64,000 bases of DNA, from NCBI GenBank assembly GCA_963969595.1, contig OZ018412.1:10480501-10544500 (forward strand), read 5' to 3'. This DNA is from Neckera pumila. Taxonomy: Eukaryota; Streptophyta; Bryopsida; Hypnales; Neckeraceae. Made by a program: the position numbers and the translations under genes. How positions within the stretch are numbered: position 1 is the stretch's first letter; every line of letters begins with the position of its first letter. Positions 1 to 11,387 of this stretch are shown piece after piece. The notes under the pieces are model-generated. The model ran no database searches. It was not told the origin of the DNA and saw only the letters and a program-made list of their open reading frames with translations.

Positions 1-984
1 TTCTCATCTTCACAAGCTCTGCAAAATGAAACCTTGCACGGCAAATTCCCGCTCTTTGTTGTGCCCTCACCCCTGCTCTACACTCCAACAATCAATGCAA
101 TCATGGCGACAATTAAGCTTAGCTCCCACAATCCAACCCTTATATGAGTAACCAACGAATCATGAACAGACTGCTCAATTCAGGCAACTCAGCTCCCGCA
201 ATCCCTTCACTCACAAAAGCAATTGTTTTGCCTAGTTAGTCAAAGTAGTGTTAGAATGGGTAAATAATGTTCTAACACTAACCTTGCAAACCACAATTAG
301 TGTTGTTGTTGAAATTAGTGTAGCCAACACTATTTACCAATTTTACCAATTTTAATGTACCACAAGATTGGAGGTTTACATTTGTTCTTCTGTACTTGTG
401 ATGATGTTGTCCACTGAGTTCCTAGCAATGCCTTTGGTATGATGCAAACTTGAACCATTCAAGACATTGTTAACCAATAAAGTTTTTTTGGTGTTTTTTA
501 GCAAAACTGCCACAAAACCATACATTTTCAAAACAAGGTGAAGTGGACAAATTTGTAATTTCTTTTGCAACTACTAATTGAGGTGAACTAGCCCTATCAC
601 TGCCCTCCATCTCAATTCTGTCCTTGTGTATACGTCTATGGGGTACATTTCAAAACGGAAATGTACACCGCAAGTACATGAGAAACGCCAATTTTGTTAA
701 ATTGACAATATTCCATTACTTTGGCATGGTTTAGGCCTAGAAATCTATATACCAATCCTAGTTTGTGGTCTGAAAAATAATATGAAACAAGTCTCAAAGT
801 CATTTAATAATTAAAAAAATAAATAGATGGTGGTTCAATTTAATTTCCCACAATGAACTTAGCATGGCCATATATATGCCTTCTTCAGAAAAAAAATTGT
901 AGCTTCTTCAAAAGTTTACATCTTTGTTATGCCAAACCTTCAATAGTCCTTTGAGGGGACTCTTGGGACTTTAGGGATTAACTT
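1..984. other. AT-rich intergenic DNA, no gene seen
   Basis: No open reading frame here has protein-like composition, and no RNA gene or terminal inverted repeat was recognised. A sequence near 768 (CCTAGTTTGTG) resembles the degenerate repeats at 45.0-45.5 kb. The motif ACTTTAGGGATTAA at about 968-981 looks like an isolated right end of the TTAA element family. Confidence 0.4.
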
Positions 985-1240
985 AAACATTTTGCACTAC
1001 AGACTTGTATATTAAACTAATTTTAATTTTTTTTGTGTTGAAGATTTGAATTGAGAATCTAGCAAGGGGAAAATTTCAAAAAAGAAAGACTTGATTTCGA
1101 TTCTTTAAAAAAACTATTAAATAGAAGCACTGTACAAGATCAAGGGAAAGACTAATTAAACCGTTGATTGCTCTAAAGTGAAATTGAAACACACGAATAA
1201 ATCCCAATCCCAATGGTGAGATCATGTTCTTGCAAGCAAA
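985..1240 (-). repeat. TTAA-family type B fragment
   Basis: An internal piece of a type B element in reverse orientation. It contains the module GAATTGAGAATCTAGCAA and the later CCCAATGGTGAGATCATGTT stretch that also occur in 36060-36800. Neither terminus is present, so this is a decayed or truncated copy. Confidence 0.5.
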
Positions 1241-1887
1241 AGCAAATTGAGCCTTGTGCCTCCCCCCCTTTTTATTCTTTTAAATTTTAAATTTTTAAAA
1301 TTTTATTATTATTATTTTTTAGCTTGTGAAACTTTTTCTTCCCTTCCATTTCCATTTGCGTTTGCATCAAGGCATAGCCCCACTCCCGATAATGACACTT
1401 TTTTGGGTGGTGGTGGTGGATATGTAGGGGATCCCGGGAGCTTGAGTGATGAGTTGAGTCGACCCAAAGCCAATTTGATCTGGGCCTCCCACCTACTCGT
1501 CAGCTGAGTGGACAATGCCAAGTCTTGTACTGTAGATCAGGGATTTTATTTTTTGAGAAGTGCCGTAGTGGCGATATAAAATTTTGCAGTGGTGCTTCAA
1601 ATTTCAACATTCATCCATATCAGATAGAAAACATACAAATCACATGTCTATAATTTGGTTTTCATCCATAATTTGGTGATTTCATCCATTTTTTTTTACT
1701 TTGAATTTTTTTTGGCGATTTTATCCAAGTTTTTTGTCATTTTTTGTACCATTTTTAGCCAGATTATATTTTCTGGTGCAACCTGGCACCAAGAAGCAAA
1801 AAAAAAAAACCCTGTTGTAGATTGCTTTTGTAGATAGTTCTGATTGTTGAGCTCCCTTCAGTTAACTTACCCAATGAAAAGCTTAAG
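1241..1887. other. Low-complexity intergenic DNA
   Basis: Contains T-rich tracts and a short GC-richer patch (about 1360-1530) without convincing coding potential. No inverted-repeat ends were found. Confidence 0.35.
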
Positions 1888-1963
1888 TTAACCCCTAAAT
1901 GCCCAAGGCTTGTTTTCGGCTTCCTCAAGAATTTGCTCTAAATTGAAACAAAATGCCAACATT
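1888..1963 (+). repeat. TTAA-family type C left end, interrupted
   Basis: Starts TTAA then CCCCTAAATGCCCAAGGC. It is interrupted after 76 bp by the type A element that follows, and resumes at 3358. The uninterrupted counterpart lies at 41121-41340, which makes this a filled-site and empty-site pair. Confidence 0.6.
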
Positions 1964-2459
1964 TTAACCCCTAAAGGACCAACATGCATTTTTGGGCCGT
2001 ATAGAATTTTTGGGCAAGTACGTACGACTAGAGATTTCTATGTTTTTGGCTGAAAGTTTAATAGAAGGTAGGGGCAAGGAATATCTTTCATATGCACCAT
2101 ATTTTATGACATTTCAAAATATGAGTCAAAAGTTATGGCCTAATATGTTATTTTTTTTTGTAACTAGGCAGTCCGGACAGATTATAAAAAATCACTTTTT
2201 TCAAAAATAAAATTTTGAAATTCATTTTCTAGAGTTACATATAGGTAAAAAGCTTTGAATCATCCCATTTTGATCAATGAATCAAAAGTTATGAAGATTT
2301 TAAGTTTGCGGGCAGTTATGGATTCTCTACTCTAAAATAAACTTTGAAGTCCTTTATCTTACTCAATTTTCAATATTTTTTGAAAAAAATAACATCCTAG
2401 GATTTAGATTATTTATTACAACATTGCCACCATTGGGATTAGCATTTTTCAATTCCACT

Positions 2460-2916
2460 AGTGTGACCCTGTGCCGTTGGCCCAATTTTCATCTACTCCC
2501 GGTTCCACTCCTGGTTCTACTTCTGATTCTACTCCCAGTTCTACTCCCGGTTCCACTCCCAGTACCAAGAACGCCACCAAAATCAAAGTAAAAGTAATTT
2601 TCTAATTTTTTAATCAATAAATACTTTGAAATTCAATAACTTTTGCACCACCGCTCCAAACGCCACGAAACCAAGCCGGTGCACCCCTCCTCGGCGAGAG
2701 CTTTCTGAAGGTACCAAACACGCGGCCGGGGGACGCACGGTCAAGAAGTTGTCCACGCTACAAACAAAACAAAACAAAACAAAACAAAACAAAACAAAAC
2801 AAAACAAACAAACAAACAAACAAACAAACAAACAAACAAACAAACAAACAAACAAACAAACAAACAAACAAACAAACAAACAAACAAACAAACAAACAAA
2901 CTCATTTAAGGTATTG
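2460..2916 (+). repeat. Composite interspersed repeat, copy 1
   Basis: Begins AGTGTGACCCTGTGCCGTTG, contains a module including GCACCCCTCCTCGGCGAGAG, then long CAAAA and CAAA tracts, and ends TTTAAGGTATT. Copies lie at 33361-33737 (minus) and 56219-56630. It sits inside a type A TTAA element, so it inserted later. It ends beyond the microsatellite, so it is not a simple tailed SINE. Confidence 0.55.
2761..2900. repeat. CAAAA/CAAA microsatellite
   Basis: About 45 bp of CAAAA units followed by about 95 bp of perfect CAAA units. Reading frames that cross it on both strands give only Lys-Gln-Thr-Asn or Val-Cys-Leu-Phe runs and are artefacts. Confidence 0.9.
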
Positions 2917-3357
2917 ATAATTAAATTCTTGACAATTTTGCATTTTGAATCATTCTCTAATACTATCTGTTTACTTATTTTTTCTTATATATTGTACAAT
3001 TCCAAATGAATTGAAAATTTTCAAGCATGTAGCCAACTTGTCTAGGAAAAGGAATCCAAAGAAGCACCATCATTTTGGACATTTTTTCATCAAAAATTGA
3101 GCTTGTGAAAGTGCTGCTGCCCTATTTTTGCAGGCCCAAAAAAATGGTTTTAGTGAATTTGAATGCTTATATCCTGCAATTCACGCGGTGAAACTTCCTG
3201 AAATTTTTAGCATATGTTCACAAGCCACCATTCTACAAGATCCTATGGTTACATGTGTCAAAAAAAGTTTTTTTTTCAAAAATTGGATACTTGTACTAAA
3301 AATGGCAATTTTTGAGCATTTTCGGTGAGAACATAGTCGTGGAACTTTAGGGGTTAA

Positions 3358-3482
3358 TAAGGTGTATCAATTTTGTTTGAATTGTAACCTTACAAATTCA
3401 AACTAAACATATTAGAGATCTCATAGGAAAAGAAAACACAACAATATCACTTATGGAGTGAAAGATTATAATGTTTGACCAT
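3358..3482 (+). repeat. Type C element, resumed after insertion
   Basis: Matches 41198-41330 (for example ATCTCATAGGA and AACAATATCACTTATG), continuing the type C sequence cut at 1963. Confidence 0.55.
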
Positions 3483-3651
3483 AAGCGTAAGTTATGTTCA
3501 ATGCATAACCACCAGTAGACCACTCCCTTGTTCCAATTGGGAGACCACTCAACCATGCAGCAAAGCTTTTGTTCCCCAAACAAATATCTTTGCTTCTTGG
3601 TGGAGAACTGGAGATTGAAACGAAGACTAAGAAACACAAAAAAGAAAACAC
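3466..3651 (-). pseudogene. Unrecognised short coding-like ORF
   Basis: A 61-codon minus-strand frame. It has a hydrophobic N-terminus (residues 1-18) and a well-mixed, protein-like middle (LSGLPIGTREWSTGGYALNI at about 34-53). Its last codons run into the type C repeat, so the true C-terminus is probably lost. No family was recognised. It could be an exon remnant or chance. Confidence 0.22.
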
Positions 3652-3998
3652 AAATCGCGCAAGCCTCTGTTGTTGGATGGAGAAACTACACTACACTACT
3701 GGATTGCTCCTACTGGCTGCACGGGGTGCAAAATTAGGGTTCATAACATTAGTAGCAGCAGTGGCTGCCTTCACTTGATCAGAATGATATGGAGTATTCC
3801 GCATCATTCCATCCTGGGATATAATGTTGTGGAATATTCCATACCATCAATAGCTAATAAGTCACCTGTCGTTCTCTATCAGAGTGTTCCCACCCGCCAT
3901 CAAATATTAAAAATAAATAAAAATGAGCTGAACTGATAGACTCAATTGCTCACCAACTTAACTTAATGATTTCAGCATACTAATGCAGTGAAGTTAAC
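3652..3998. other. Intergenic stretch with weak coding-like signal
   Basis: Slightly GC-richer than its surroundings. A plus-strand frame from 3670 reads IAPTGCTGCKIRVHNI in part, but no family or splice structure is evident. Confidence 0.25.
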
Positions 3999-4930
3999 TT
4001 AACCCCTAAAGTTTCATGACTATGTAATCACCAAAAACGCTCCAAAACTGCCATTTCTAATACAACTACCAAATTTTTGGAAAAAAACAATTTTTGACAC
4101 ATGTAACCGTAGGATCTTGTAGTATGATATTTTGAAAACATGTGGTAAAAATTTCAGAAAATTCCACCGTGTGGATCATAAGATATAAGCATTCAAAGTC
4201 TTGAAAACCATTTTTTCAATCCTGCGAAAAACCGGGCAGCTGCACTTTGCAAGCTCACTTTTCAATGAAAAAATGCCGATAAAGGTGGTGCTTCTTTGAA
4301 TTCAGTTTTCCAAACAAGTTGTCTATATGCTTGAAAAATTTCACATCATTTGGAATTGTATAACATATAGGAAAAAAATAGTAAGTAGAAAGAAGTAGAA
4401 AATGACTCAAAATACTAAATTGTTAAAAATTTAGTTATGGAATTAAAAAATGCCAATCCCAACGGTTGTAATGTTGTAATAATCAATGTACATCCTAGGA
4501 TTTTTTTTTTTTTCCCAAAATATTGAAAATTGAGTTAAATAAACAACTTTAAAGTTTTTTTTAGAGTAGAGAATCCATAACTGCCCGCAAACCAAAACCC
4601 CTCATAACTGTTGACTCATTGATTGAAATGGAGTGACTCAAAGCTTTTTAAGTATATATAAATGTAGAGAACCAATTTCAAAAAAAAAATTCTGGAAAAA
4701 ACGATTTTTTTTATCTGCCCAAACTGCCCGGTTACGAAAAAAATTAACATATCAGTTCACAACTTTTGACTCATATTTTGAAATGTCATGAAACTTGGTA
4801 CACATGAAGATATTCCTTGCCCCCACCTTCTATTAAAATTTCAGCCTCAAATATGGATATCTCTAGTCACACGTACCTGCCCAAAATTTCTATACAGCCA
4901 AAAAACGCATGTTGGTCCTTTAGGGGTTAA
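3999..4930 (-). mobile_element. TTAA-flanked type A element
   Basis: 932 bp in reverse orientation. TTAA at 3999-4002 precedes CCCCTAAAGTTTCATGAC, and CCTTTAGGGG precedes TTAA at 4927-4930. Both duplications are intact. The internal order matches 10455-11387 on the opposite strand. It is noncoding. Confidence 0.75.
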
Positions 4931-5572
4931 ATTGGGCTCCCAACTAACCAATTGTCATCAAGTCGGCTTGGTAGCCCGTCAATCACCACTTGGAAATTTG
5001 GGTCCAACTGACCAAAAACCGCCGCATGCCTCCAATGACTTTTGACACATACCCTAATTTCTTCTTCTATCCACTATGCACATTGGATGCATTTCATGGA
5101 TGATGACTTCAAAGAGGCAAAGGCACCTCTCTGAAGGCTATTGAATGTTTTGTTGTTTTGGAGGGGAGGGGAGTTTCATGCAATATCATATAGGAAGGTT
5201 AGATTTGACATTAATTAAGTAGTTTTGTCAAAAAGAAAAAAAAAGGTGCCACATGGCATTTAGTGATTGGTGTGAGGTGACATAGGCTTGTCCAAATTTG
5301 ACGTTGAAATTCCATTTCAGCACCTCTCTGTCTAATGTGACTTTCACTATGATGCTTTAGCATGCTCTAATTGAACTGAAATAGGATGACTTTGGTAGAA
5401 TTAGACTCATCAGACACTATTAAGGTGGGCACCTCCAAACCACCATTTTTTGCTACTACACCTAGCTACTATTACTAGAATGGTCTAGTTTTCATTGCTT
5501 TTCTCTTGTTGGCAAGTAGAAAGATGTTCCAATGCATTGAAGAACGTGACATTTGGACACTGTATGTAGAAG
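4931..5572. other. Intergenic DNA, no gene seen
   Basis: No convincing ORF, RNA gene or inverted-repeat pair was found between the two type A elements. Confidence 0.35.
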
Positions 5573-6503
5573 TTAACCCTTGAAGGATCGACATGCAATT
5601 TTGGTCTGTATAGAAATTTTGGACAGGTACGTATGACTAGAGGTTTTCATATTTTTGGCCCAAATTTTAATAGAAGGTGGGGCCGAGGAATATCTTTCAT
5701 ATGCACCAAATTCCATGACATTTGGAAATACAAGTCAAAAGTTATGGCCTAATATGTTACTTTTTTCGTAATTGGGCAGTCTGGGCAGATCATAAAAAAT
5801 CACTTTTTTCAAAAATAAAATTTTGGAATTCATTTTCTAGAGTTACATATACGTAGAAAGCTTTTGAATCATTCCATTTCAATCAATGAGTAAAAAGTTA
5901 TGAGGATTTTTTGTTTGCGGGCAGTTATGGATTATCTACTCTAAAATAAACTTTGAAGTCCTTTATCTTACTCAATTTTCAATATTTTTTGAAAAAAATG
6001 ATATCGTAGGATGAAGATTGTTTATTACAACATTGCAACCATTGGGATTGGCATTTTTCAATTCCATAATAAAATTCTTAACAATTTAGTATTTTGAATC
6101 ATTCTCTACTACTATCTACTTACTATTTTTTTCCTATGTGTTGTACAATTCCAAATGATGTGAAAATTTTCAAGCATGTAGCCAACTTATCTGAGAAAAA
6201 GAGTTTAAAGAAGCACCACCATTTTGGACATTTTTTCATAAATATGTGAGCTTGTGAAGTGTAGCTACCCCGTTTTTTGCAGGGCTAAAAAATGATTTTA
6301 ATGAATTTGAACGCTTATAACTTGCAATCCATGCGGTGGAAAATTCTTAAATTTTTACCACATATTTTGAAGTCAACATACTACAAGATCCTATGGTTAG
6401 ATGTATCAAAAAAGCTTTTTTTCAAAAATTTGGTACTTGTTCTAAAATTGGCAATTTTTGAACATTTTCAATGAAAACATAGTCATGAAACATTAGCAAT
6501 TAA
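5573..6503 (+). mobile_element. TTAA-flanked type A element
   Basis: 931 bp. The left end is TTAA-CCCTTGAAGGATC and the right end CATTAGCAA-TTAA; the termini have drifted but both TTAA sites survive. Internal modules (AAGCTTTTGAATCATTCC, CATTGGGATT, AAGATCCTATGGTTA) are recognisable. Confidence 0.65.
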
Positions 6504-6630
6504 GCAAAAGGATTAAAGTGCTTTTGGATAGAGGTTCTAACTAAAAGTTGTTTCTTCCACATCTGTACATTTTGATTTTGGAGATGTACACGGAGTGATG
6601 ATGGTAGTTTTAGGCAGCGTGAGATTTTGG

Positions 6631-6792
6631 CTATAACCATCTGAGGAGAACTCCATTGAAGGTGTGAAGAGGACTGCCAAACAAATGGAAGTCTCCATTC
6701 CGCTGCTTATCAGGCAAATATTCAGCAGTCCATTGGGACGTCTCATCTGGTAACTTATCATCCTCATTATCACCCTTGATTATCACCCTCAT
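6631..6792 (-). pseudogene. Unrecognised 53-codon ORF, possible exon remnant
   Basis: An ATG-initiated minus-strand frame with an acidic, balanced composition: MRVIIKGDNEDDKLPDETSQ is followed by an aromatic-rich segment. The adjacent frame continues in a similar style down to 6537, which would fit a frameshifted gene remnant. It was not assigned to a family, and chance cannot be excluded. Confidence 0.25.
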
Positions 6793-6912
6793 TCTTGGCC
6801 TAAATAGAAAGAGGCAAATTTGAGCCCTTCAGTTTGTACTGTACAGTGGCCTATCATAAAGATACGTGTTTTTCAGATTTCAGCCTTACAAAAATGTACA
6901 CATTCGGTATAG
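6793..6912. other. Spacer before GC-rich hairpin island
   Basis: No feature recognised. It ends in a TA dinucleotide next to the hairpin arm, compatible with a mariner-type target site. Confidence 0.3.
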
Positions 6913-7024
6913 GGCAATGCCCTTATCGTTAGGCATTGCGCCAAATAATCGGCCGACAAGGAGGGCGGAGCCCGACGAGGAGGGCCGATTATTTGGCACA
7001 ATGCCCAACGATAAGGGTATTGCC
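6913..7024. repeat. 42-bp-arm GC-rich inverted repeat
   Basis: The left arm (6913-6954) begins GGCAATGCCCTTATCGTT and ends AATAATCGGCC. The right arm (6983-7024) is its reverse complement with three mismatches. The 28-base loop is purine-rich (about GACAAGGAGGGCGGAG). The base composition differs sharply from the AT-rich surroundings. Position next to a Tc1/mariner remnant suggests a transposon end, but no matching distal copy was found. Confidence 0.8.
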
Positions 7025-7088
7025 TGACGTAAAGCACAAGCAAAATTCAATGAAAACCCGGATGATCAATTGGAGCCGGATGAAAAAT

Positions 7089-7136
7089 CCGTAATCCCCG
7101 ATTACGCGGGTTTGCCCGCGTAATCAGGCATTACGG
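7089..7136. repeat. 22-bp-arm hairpin with 4-base loop
   Basis: The inner stem GATTACGCGGG (7100-7110) pairs perfectly with CCCGCGTAATC (7115-7125) across TTTG. The outer stem CCGTAAT (7089-7095) pairs with ATTACGG (7130-7136). No U-tract follows on either strand, so a simple terminator role is not supported. Confidence 0.75.
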
Positions 7137-7317
7137 CGCAGAAACTTCCCCGCAGAATGAACGGGAGAAGTCCCGCGAGTGGTTTACAGACGCCAACAAG
7201 CATATCTCCCACCCTACTATCTGGATGAACACGAAATTGAATGGACGGGTGCCTCGACATATCTACTTGATGCATGCACAGTTACAGAGTATTCTATCCA
7301 ACCCTAAACGAGAAAAC

Positions 7318-7550
7318 AGGGTCCGTTCAGTAGCGTGTCTCCCCTCCCCTTGCCGCAAGAACAGCCTCAATGTGGCCAGGCATAGAAATCACCAGAGACT
7401 CCAGCTTGCTTTCACGAATAGCATTCCATTCTGCCTGCACAGAGGACCACATATCTTCTCCGTTCTTAGGTCTGTGATTTTTTTGGATGCCGTCTTTGAG
7501 AATCATTCAAATGTTCTCGATGGGGTCCAGATCGGGTGAGTTTGCTGGCT
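7318..7550 (-). pseudogene. Tc1/mariner transposase C-terminal remnant
   Basis: The minus strand encodes the end of a Tc1-type DDE transposase. SPDLDPIEN matches the conserved motif around the third catalytic acidic residue. It is followed after a stop codon by ILKDGIQKN, then MWSSVQAEWNAI and SMPGHIEAVLAARGG, the usual helical tail of the family. The residue before PANSPDLDP, normally Trp, is a TAG stop, and another stop follows PIENI. Upstream catalytic regions were not found, so only about the last 70 codons survive and the fragment is inactive. Confidence 0.75.
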
Positions 7551-8557
7551 ACCCTAGTTTCACATTTGATTGGGCATATTCGAAATGAGAGTTTATAGTT
7601 GTTGTAGAGACAGTTCATTCTATACCACTTGAATTTGTTGGATCATTTCTTGCTTGTTCTTCACCCAATTGCCTAAAATCTTTGACTATTTTTCAATGGT
7701 TCTCTATGAAATGGTAAATAGTTCCAAATTGTAAATTGTGTGATTTTAAATTTTTCATTTTTCATTTATTATAAAGTTGAAGTGCACTTCATTGCAATTC
7801 CAATGCAATTTGCAGTTTCAAAATTGTTCATTTTTTAGCACGCTAGAGCTTCCTAAAGTTGTTGAACTTTTTAGTGAAGTCTGACTAAAAATTTGTAAAT
7901 GAATTGTAGCCCACTTTATAATGCCCTACAAGAAAGGTTGACGCACCCCTTTTTGAACCCTTTAGTTTCTTGGCATTACTGATAATGTAATTGACATTTT
8001 TTGTTTCCGTCAATCAACATTGGTATCTACCCCAATCCCCCTCAAGCATACCAAATTTTCAATTTCAAAAAACCCAAACTCTATTTTTGGTGAATTTAAA
8101 AAAAAATTCATGGTTTTACATGAAAATTCATAGAAAAACATTAATGATGATTTTTTTTAAAATTTGACTGCAAAGGTATGTAGGAAACATCTATACGCAC
8201 ATCTTTCCTTCAACAAGCATCTCCAAAAAAGTTTCACAATTCCCTCGGTAGAAGCCGCAGTGGAGGTGTGAACAAGGGTGACTGTGAATAGTGCCCATAA
8301 TTTTGAAAATTCTTATCTCTTTATTGTAATTACATTTTGGTCCTCTACAGTGAACAACATTATCTTATATAGCTCCTCAACCAATACCATCTTTGAATTA
8401 GCTGAAAATATCTTCCATGCATCTAGAAGGCATAATACCTTCCCAACATGGGGAGGACTATCGCCTAATTATACAATATTATGGAGGTTGGTTGTTGGGG
8501 AGGTCAATTTGAATGCATAGAGAAGTTGGTACCTAGGATATATATATTGAGCCCTAC
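7551..8557. other. AT-rich DNA, upstream side of the Tc1 remnant
   Basis: Would hold the N-terminal part of the transposase if it were intact, but no recognisable DDE or helix-turn-helix coding was found. No other gene was seen. Confidence 0.3.
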
Positions 8558-8779
8558 CACTACAAGAGAATGGGGTGTTTTAAGTGAGTTCTTAAGTATA
8601 GTTCTAGACATAAGGTTTTAAGTAATGACCTTTAAGGCAATTTTCAGCAAAATTTTACTGAAAACACATGTATTTCTAATAAAATTTTGCTAGAAATTGC
8701 CTTAAAGGTCATTACTTAAAATCTTATGTCTAAGACTATGCTTAAAAATTCACTTAAAACAACCCATTTTCTTGTAGTA
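8558..8779. mobile_element. CACTA-type hairpin MITE, TSD TAC
   Basis: 222 bp. Starts CACTACAAGAGAATGGG and ends CCCATTTTCTTGTAGTA. It is flanked by TAC on both sides (8555-8557 and 8780-8782), the 3-bp duplication typical of CACTA elements. Nearly the whole element is one long inverted repeat (TTAAGGCAATTT pairing with AAATTGCCTTAA), so its transcript would fold into a hairpin. It is noncoding. Confidence 0.8.
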
Positions 8780-8808
8780 TACCGTACCAAATTTTTTGCG
8801 TCTATCCA

Positions 8809-9743
8809 TTAACCCCTAAAGTTCCTTGACTACGTATGTTGTCACCAAAAATGCTCCAAAACTACCATTTCTAGCACAAGTACCAAATTTTTGAAAGATA
8901 TCATTTTTGGACACATGTAACCATAGGATCTTGTAGTACTCTGGTTTGGAAATGTGTGGAAAAAATTTCAGAAATTTCCATCGTGTAGATTGAAAGATAT
9001 TAGCGTTTGAAGTGGCAAAAGTCCATTTTTTGGCCCTGCAAAAAACCAGGCAGCTGCACTTCACAAGGTCAGATTATTATGAAAAGAATTCTTAAATGGT
9101 TGTGCTTCTTTGGATTCATTCTTCAAAGCAAGTTGGCTACATGCTTGAAAATTTTCAGATTATTTGGAATTGTACAACATATAGGAAAAAAGTAGTAAGT
9201 AGAAAGAAGTAGAGAATGGTTCAAAACACTAAATTGTTAATAAGTTAATTATGGAATTGAAAAATTCCAATCCCAATGGTTGCAATGTTGTAATAAACAA
9301 TATACATCCTGCAATTTTATTTTTTTGAAAAATATTAAAAATTGAGTGAAATAAACGGCTTCAAAGTTTATTTAGAGTAGACAATCAATAACTGCCCGCA
9401 AACTAAAAATCCTTGTAACGTTTGACTCATTGATCAAAATGGAATGATTCAAATCTTTCCACGTATCTATAAATCTAATAAACCAATTTCAAATTTTTAT
9501 TTTTGAAAAAAGTGATTTTTTTTTATTTGCCCGAACTGCCCAGTTACAAAAAAAAGTAACATATTAGGCCATAACTTTTGACTCGTATTTCCAAATGTCA
9601 TGAAATTTGGTGCATATGAAAGATATTCCTCATCCCCGCTTTCTGTAAAAATTTCAGCCCAAAATATGCAAATCTCCAGTCACACGTACCTGCCGAAAAT
9701 TTCTATGTTGCCAAAAAACGCATGTTGGTCCTTTAGGGGCTAA
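8809..9743 (-). mobile_element. TTAA-family type A element
   Basis: 935 bp in reverse orientation. The left flank is TTAA (8809-8812) then CCCCTAAAGTTCCTTGAC. The right end is CCTTTAGGGG followed by CTAA (9740-9743), a one-base change from TTAA. The internal sequence matches other type A copies. Confidence 0.7.
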
Positions 9744-10454
9744 ATTCTATTGTAAGCATTTAAAGGACAAAGCCAATGATCCTATGATCAACATCAATAT
9801 CCTCCTTTGCTCTAGCTTTGTATGCTTTATTTGCCACTAAATGTGAATGTGAATGATTTTGTTTTTATTTTAATTTTACAGAGATATAATTATACGGATT
9901 TTGTAAATTGAAATATTTGGATATTTTTTGTAAAATTTGAATTTACTGTAAATTTTTGAAGTAAGAGCAAAGAAAATCCACACCAAATACAATTGATGCT
10001 TCAAAATCCTGGAACTTTCTCCATGGGTGTATATTATAGTGTGGAAATTATATACCTTCAAGAAAACTATATAAGCATAAATAAAGTTGGTGGATATGTG
10101 TCAAATAAATTAATTAGTTTAGATGGATCCAAAACAAATGAATGGAAAAGCTCAAAGCATCATCAATGTAGCCTAGGCGTAGAGACACACTACATGGCAA
10201 TTAACATGCTTAAAATGGGCCATATTGGAAGATGCCATCTCCTTCTTCTACTATGATACAACCAATTGCCGTAGTAAAGGGGGAGTCTTCCAAGATTTTT
10301 TGCAATTCTTTTAGGATTCTCCTCCTCAAGCTCTCAAGATTTCCTCTACTAAACTATTATAGGATAGTAGACAACAATAATAATACAAAATTCAAGAAAG
10401 AGCAATGAAACTCCCTTTTGTGGGTAGGGCCAAAAGTAGACCGGGTTTTGGACT
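9744..10454. other. Intergenic DNA, no gene seen
   Basis: An 87-codon plus-strand frame at 9993-10256 is AT-rich with unbalanced composition and no recognised domain. No repeat ends were found. Confidence 0.3.
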
Positions 10455-11387
10455 TTAACCCCTAAAGGACCAACATGCATTTTTTGGCCGTATAGAAATT
10501 TTGGGCAGATATGTGTGACTAGAGATATCCATATTTGAGGCTGAAATTTTAGTAGAAGGTGGGGATGAGGAATATCTTCATGTGCACCAAGTTTCATGAC
10601 ATTTCAAAATATGAGTCAAAAGTTGTGACCTGATATGTTACTTTTTTTCGTAACTGGGTAGTTTGGGCAAACAAAAAAAAATCATTTTTTCTGGATTTTT
10701 TTTTTTGAAATTGGTTCTCTACATTTATATATACTTAAAAAGCTTTGAGTCATTCCATTTCAATCAATGAGTCAAAAGTTATGAGGGGTTTTGGTTCGCG
10801 GGCAGTTATGGATTGTCTACTCTAAAAAAAACTTTAAAGTCGTTTATTTAACTCAATTTTCAATATTTTTGGAAAAAAAAAAAATCCTAGGATGTACATT
10901 GATTATTACAACATTACAACCTTTGGGATTGGCATTTTTAAATTCCATAACTAAATTTTTAACAATTTAGTATTTTGAATCATTTTCTACTTCTTTCTAC
11001 TTACTATTTTTTTCCTATATGTTATAACAATTCCAAATGATGTGAAATTTTTCAAGCATATAGACAACTTGTTTAGGAAATTGAATTCAAAGAAGCATCA
11101 CCTTTATTGTCATTTTTTCATTGAAAAGTGAGCTTGCAAAGTGCAGCTGCCCAGTTTTTTGCAGGATTGAAAAAATGGTTTTCAAGACTTTGAATGCTTA
11201 TATCTTATGATCCACACGGTGGAATTTTCTGAAATTTTTACCACATGTTTTCGAAATATCATACTACAAGATCCTACGGTTACATGTGTCAAAAATTGTT
11301 TTTTTCCAAAAGTTTGGTAGTTGTATTAGAAATGACAGTTTTGGAGTGTTTTTGGTGATTACATAGTCATGAAACTTTAGGGGTTAA
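10455..11387 (+). mobile_element. TTAA-flanked type A element, reference-quality copy
   Basis: 933 bp with intact ends: TTAA (10455-10458) and CCCCTAAAGGACC on the left, CTTTAGGGG and TTAA (11384-11387) on the right. Internal modules in order: CAAAAGTTGTG, AGCTTTGAGTCATTCCATTT (10741-10760), GCGGGCAGTTATGG, TTTGGGATTGGC, and AAGATCCTACGGTTACATG (from 11268). A reverse ORF at 10349-10597 recurs in the copy at 3999-4930 only because the DNA is similar. Confidence 0.8.

Larger units (their letters stand above)
1964..3357 (+). mobile_element. TTAA-flanked type A element with nested repeat
   Basis: Non-autonomous DNA element. TTAA (1964-1967) is followed by CCCCTAAAGGACC, and the right end is CTTTAGGGG followed by TTAA (3354-3357). 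Without the nested composite repeat at 2460-2916 it is about 935 bp, like the other type A copies. No transposase reading frame is present. Removing it restores the sequence seen at 41188 with a single TTAA (now TTGA there), which is direct evidence for TTAA target-site duplication. The end structure and target match piggyBac-like elements; Kolobok elements also use TTAA, so the superfamily is inferred. Confidence 0.7.

Noticed and set aside
2610..3009. 93- and 127-codon ORFs on opposite strands
   Set aside because: Both owe their length to the CAAA/CAAAA microsatellite and repeat DNA.
4788..5045. ORF shared with 10349-10597 (MKLGTHEDIP-type start)
   Set aside because: Shared only because two young type A elements are similar; other copies have stops and frameshifts, so no protein is maintained.
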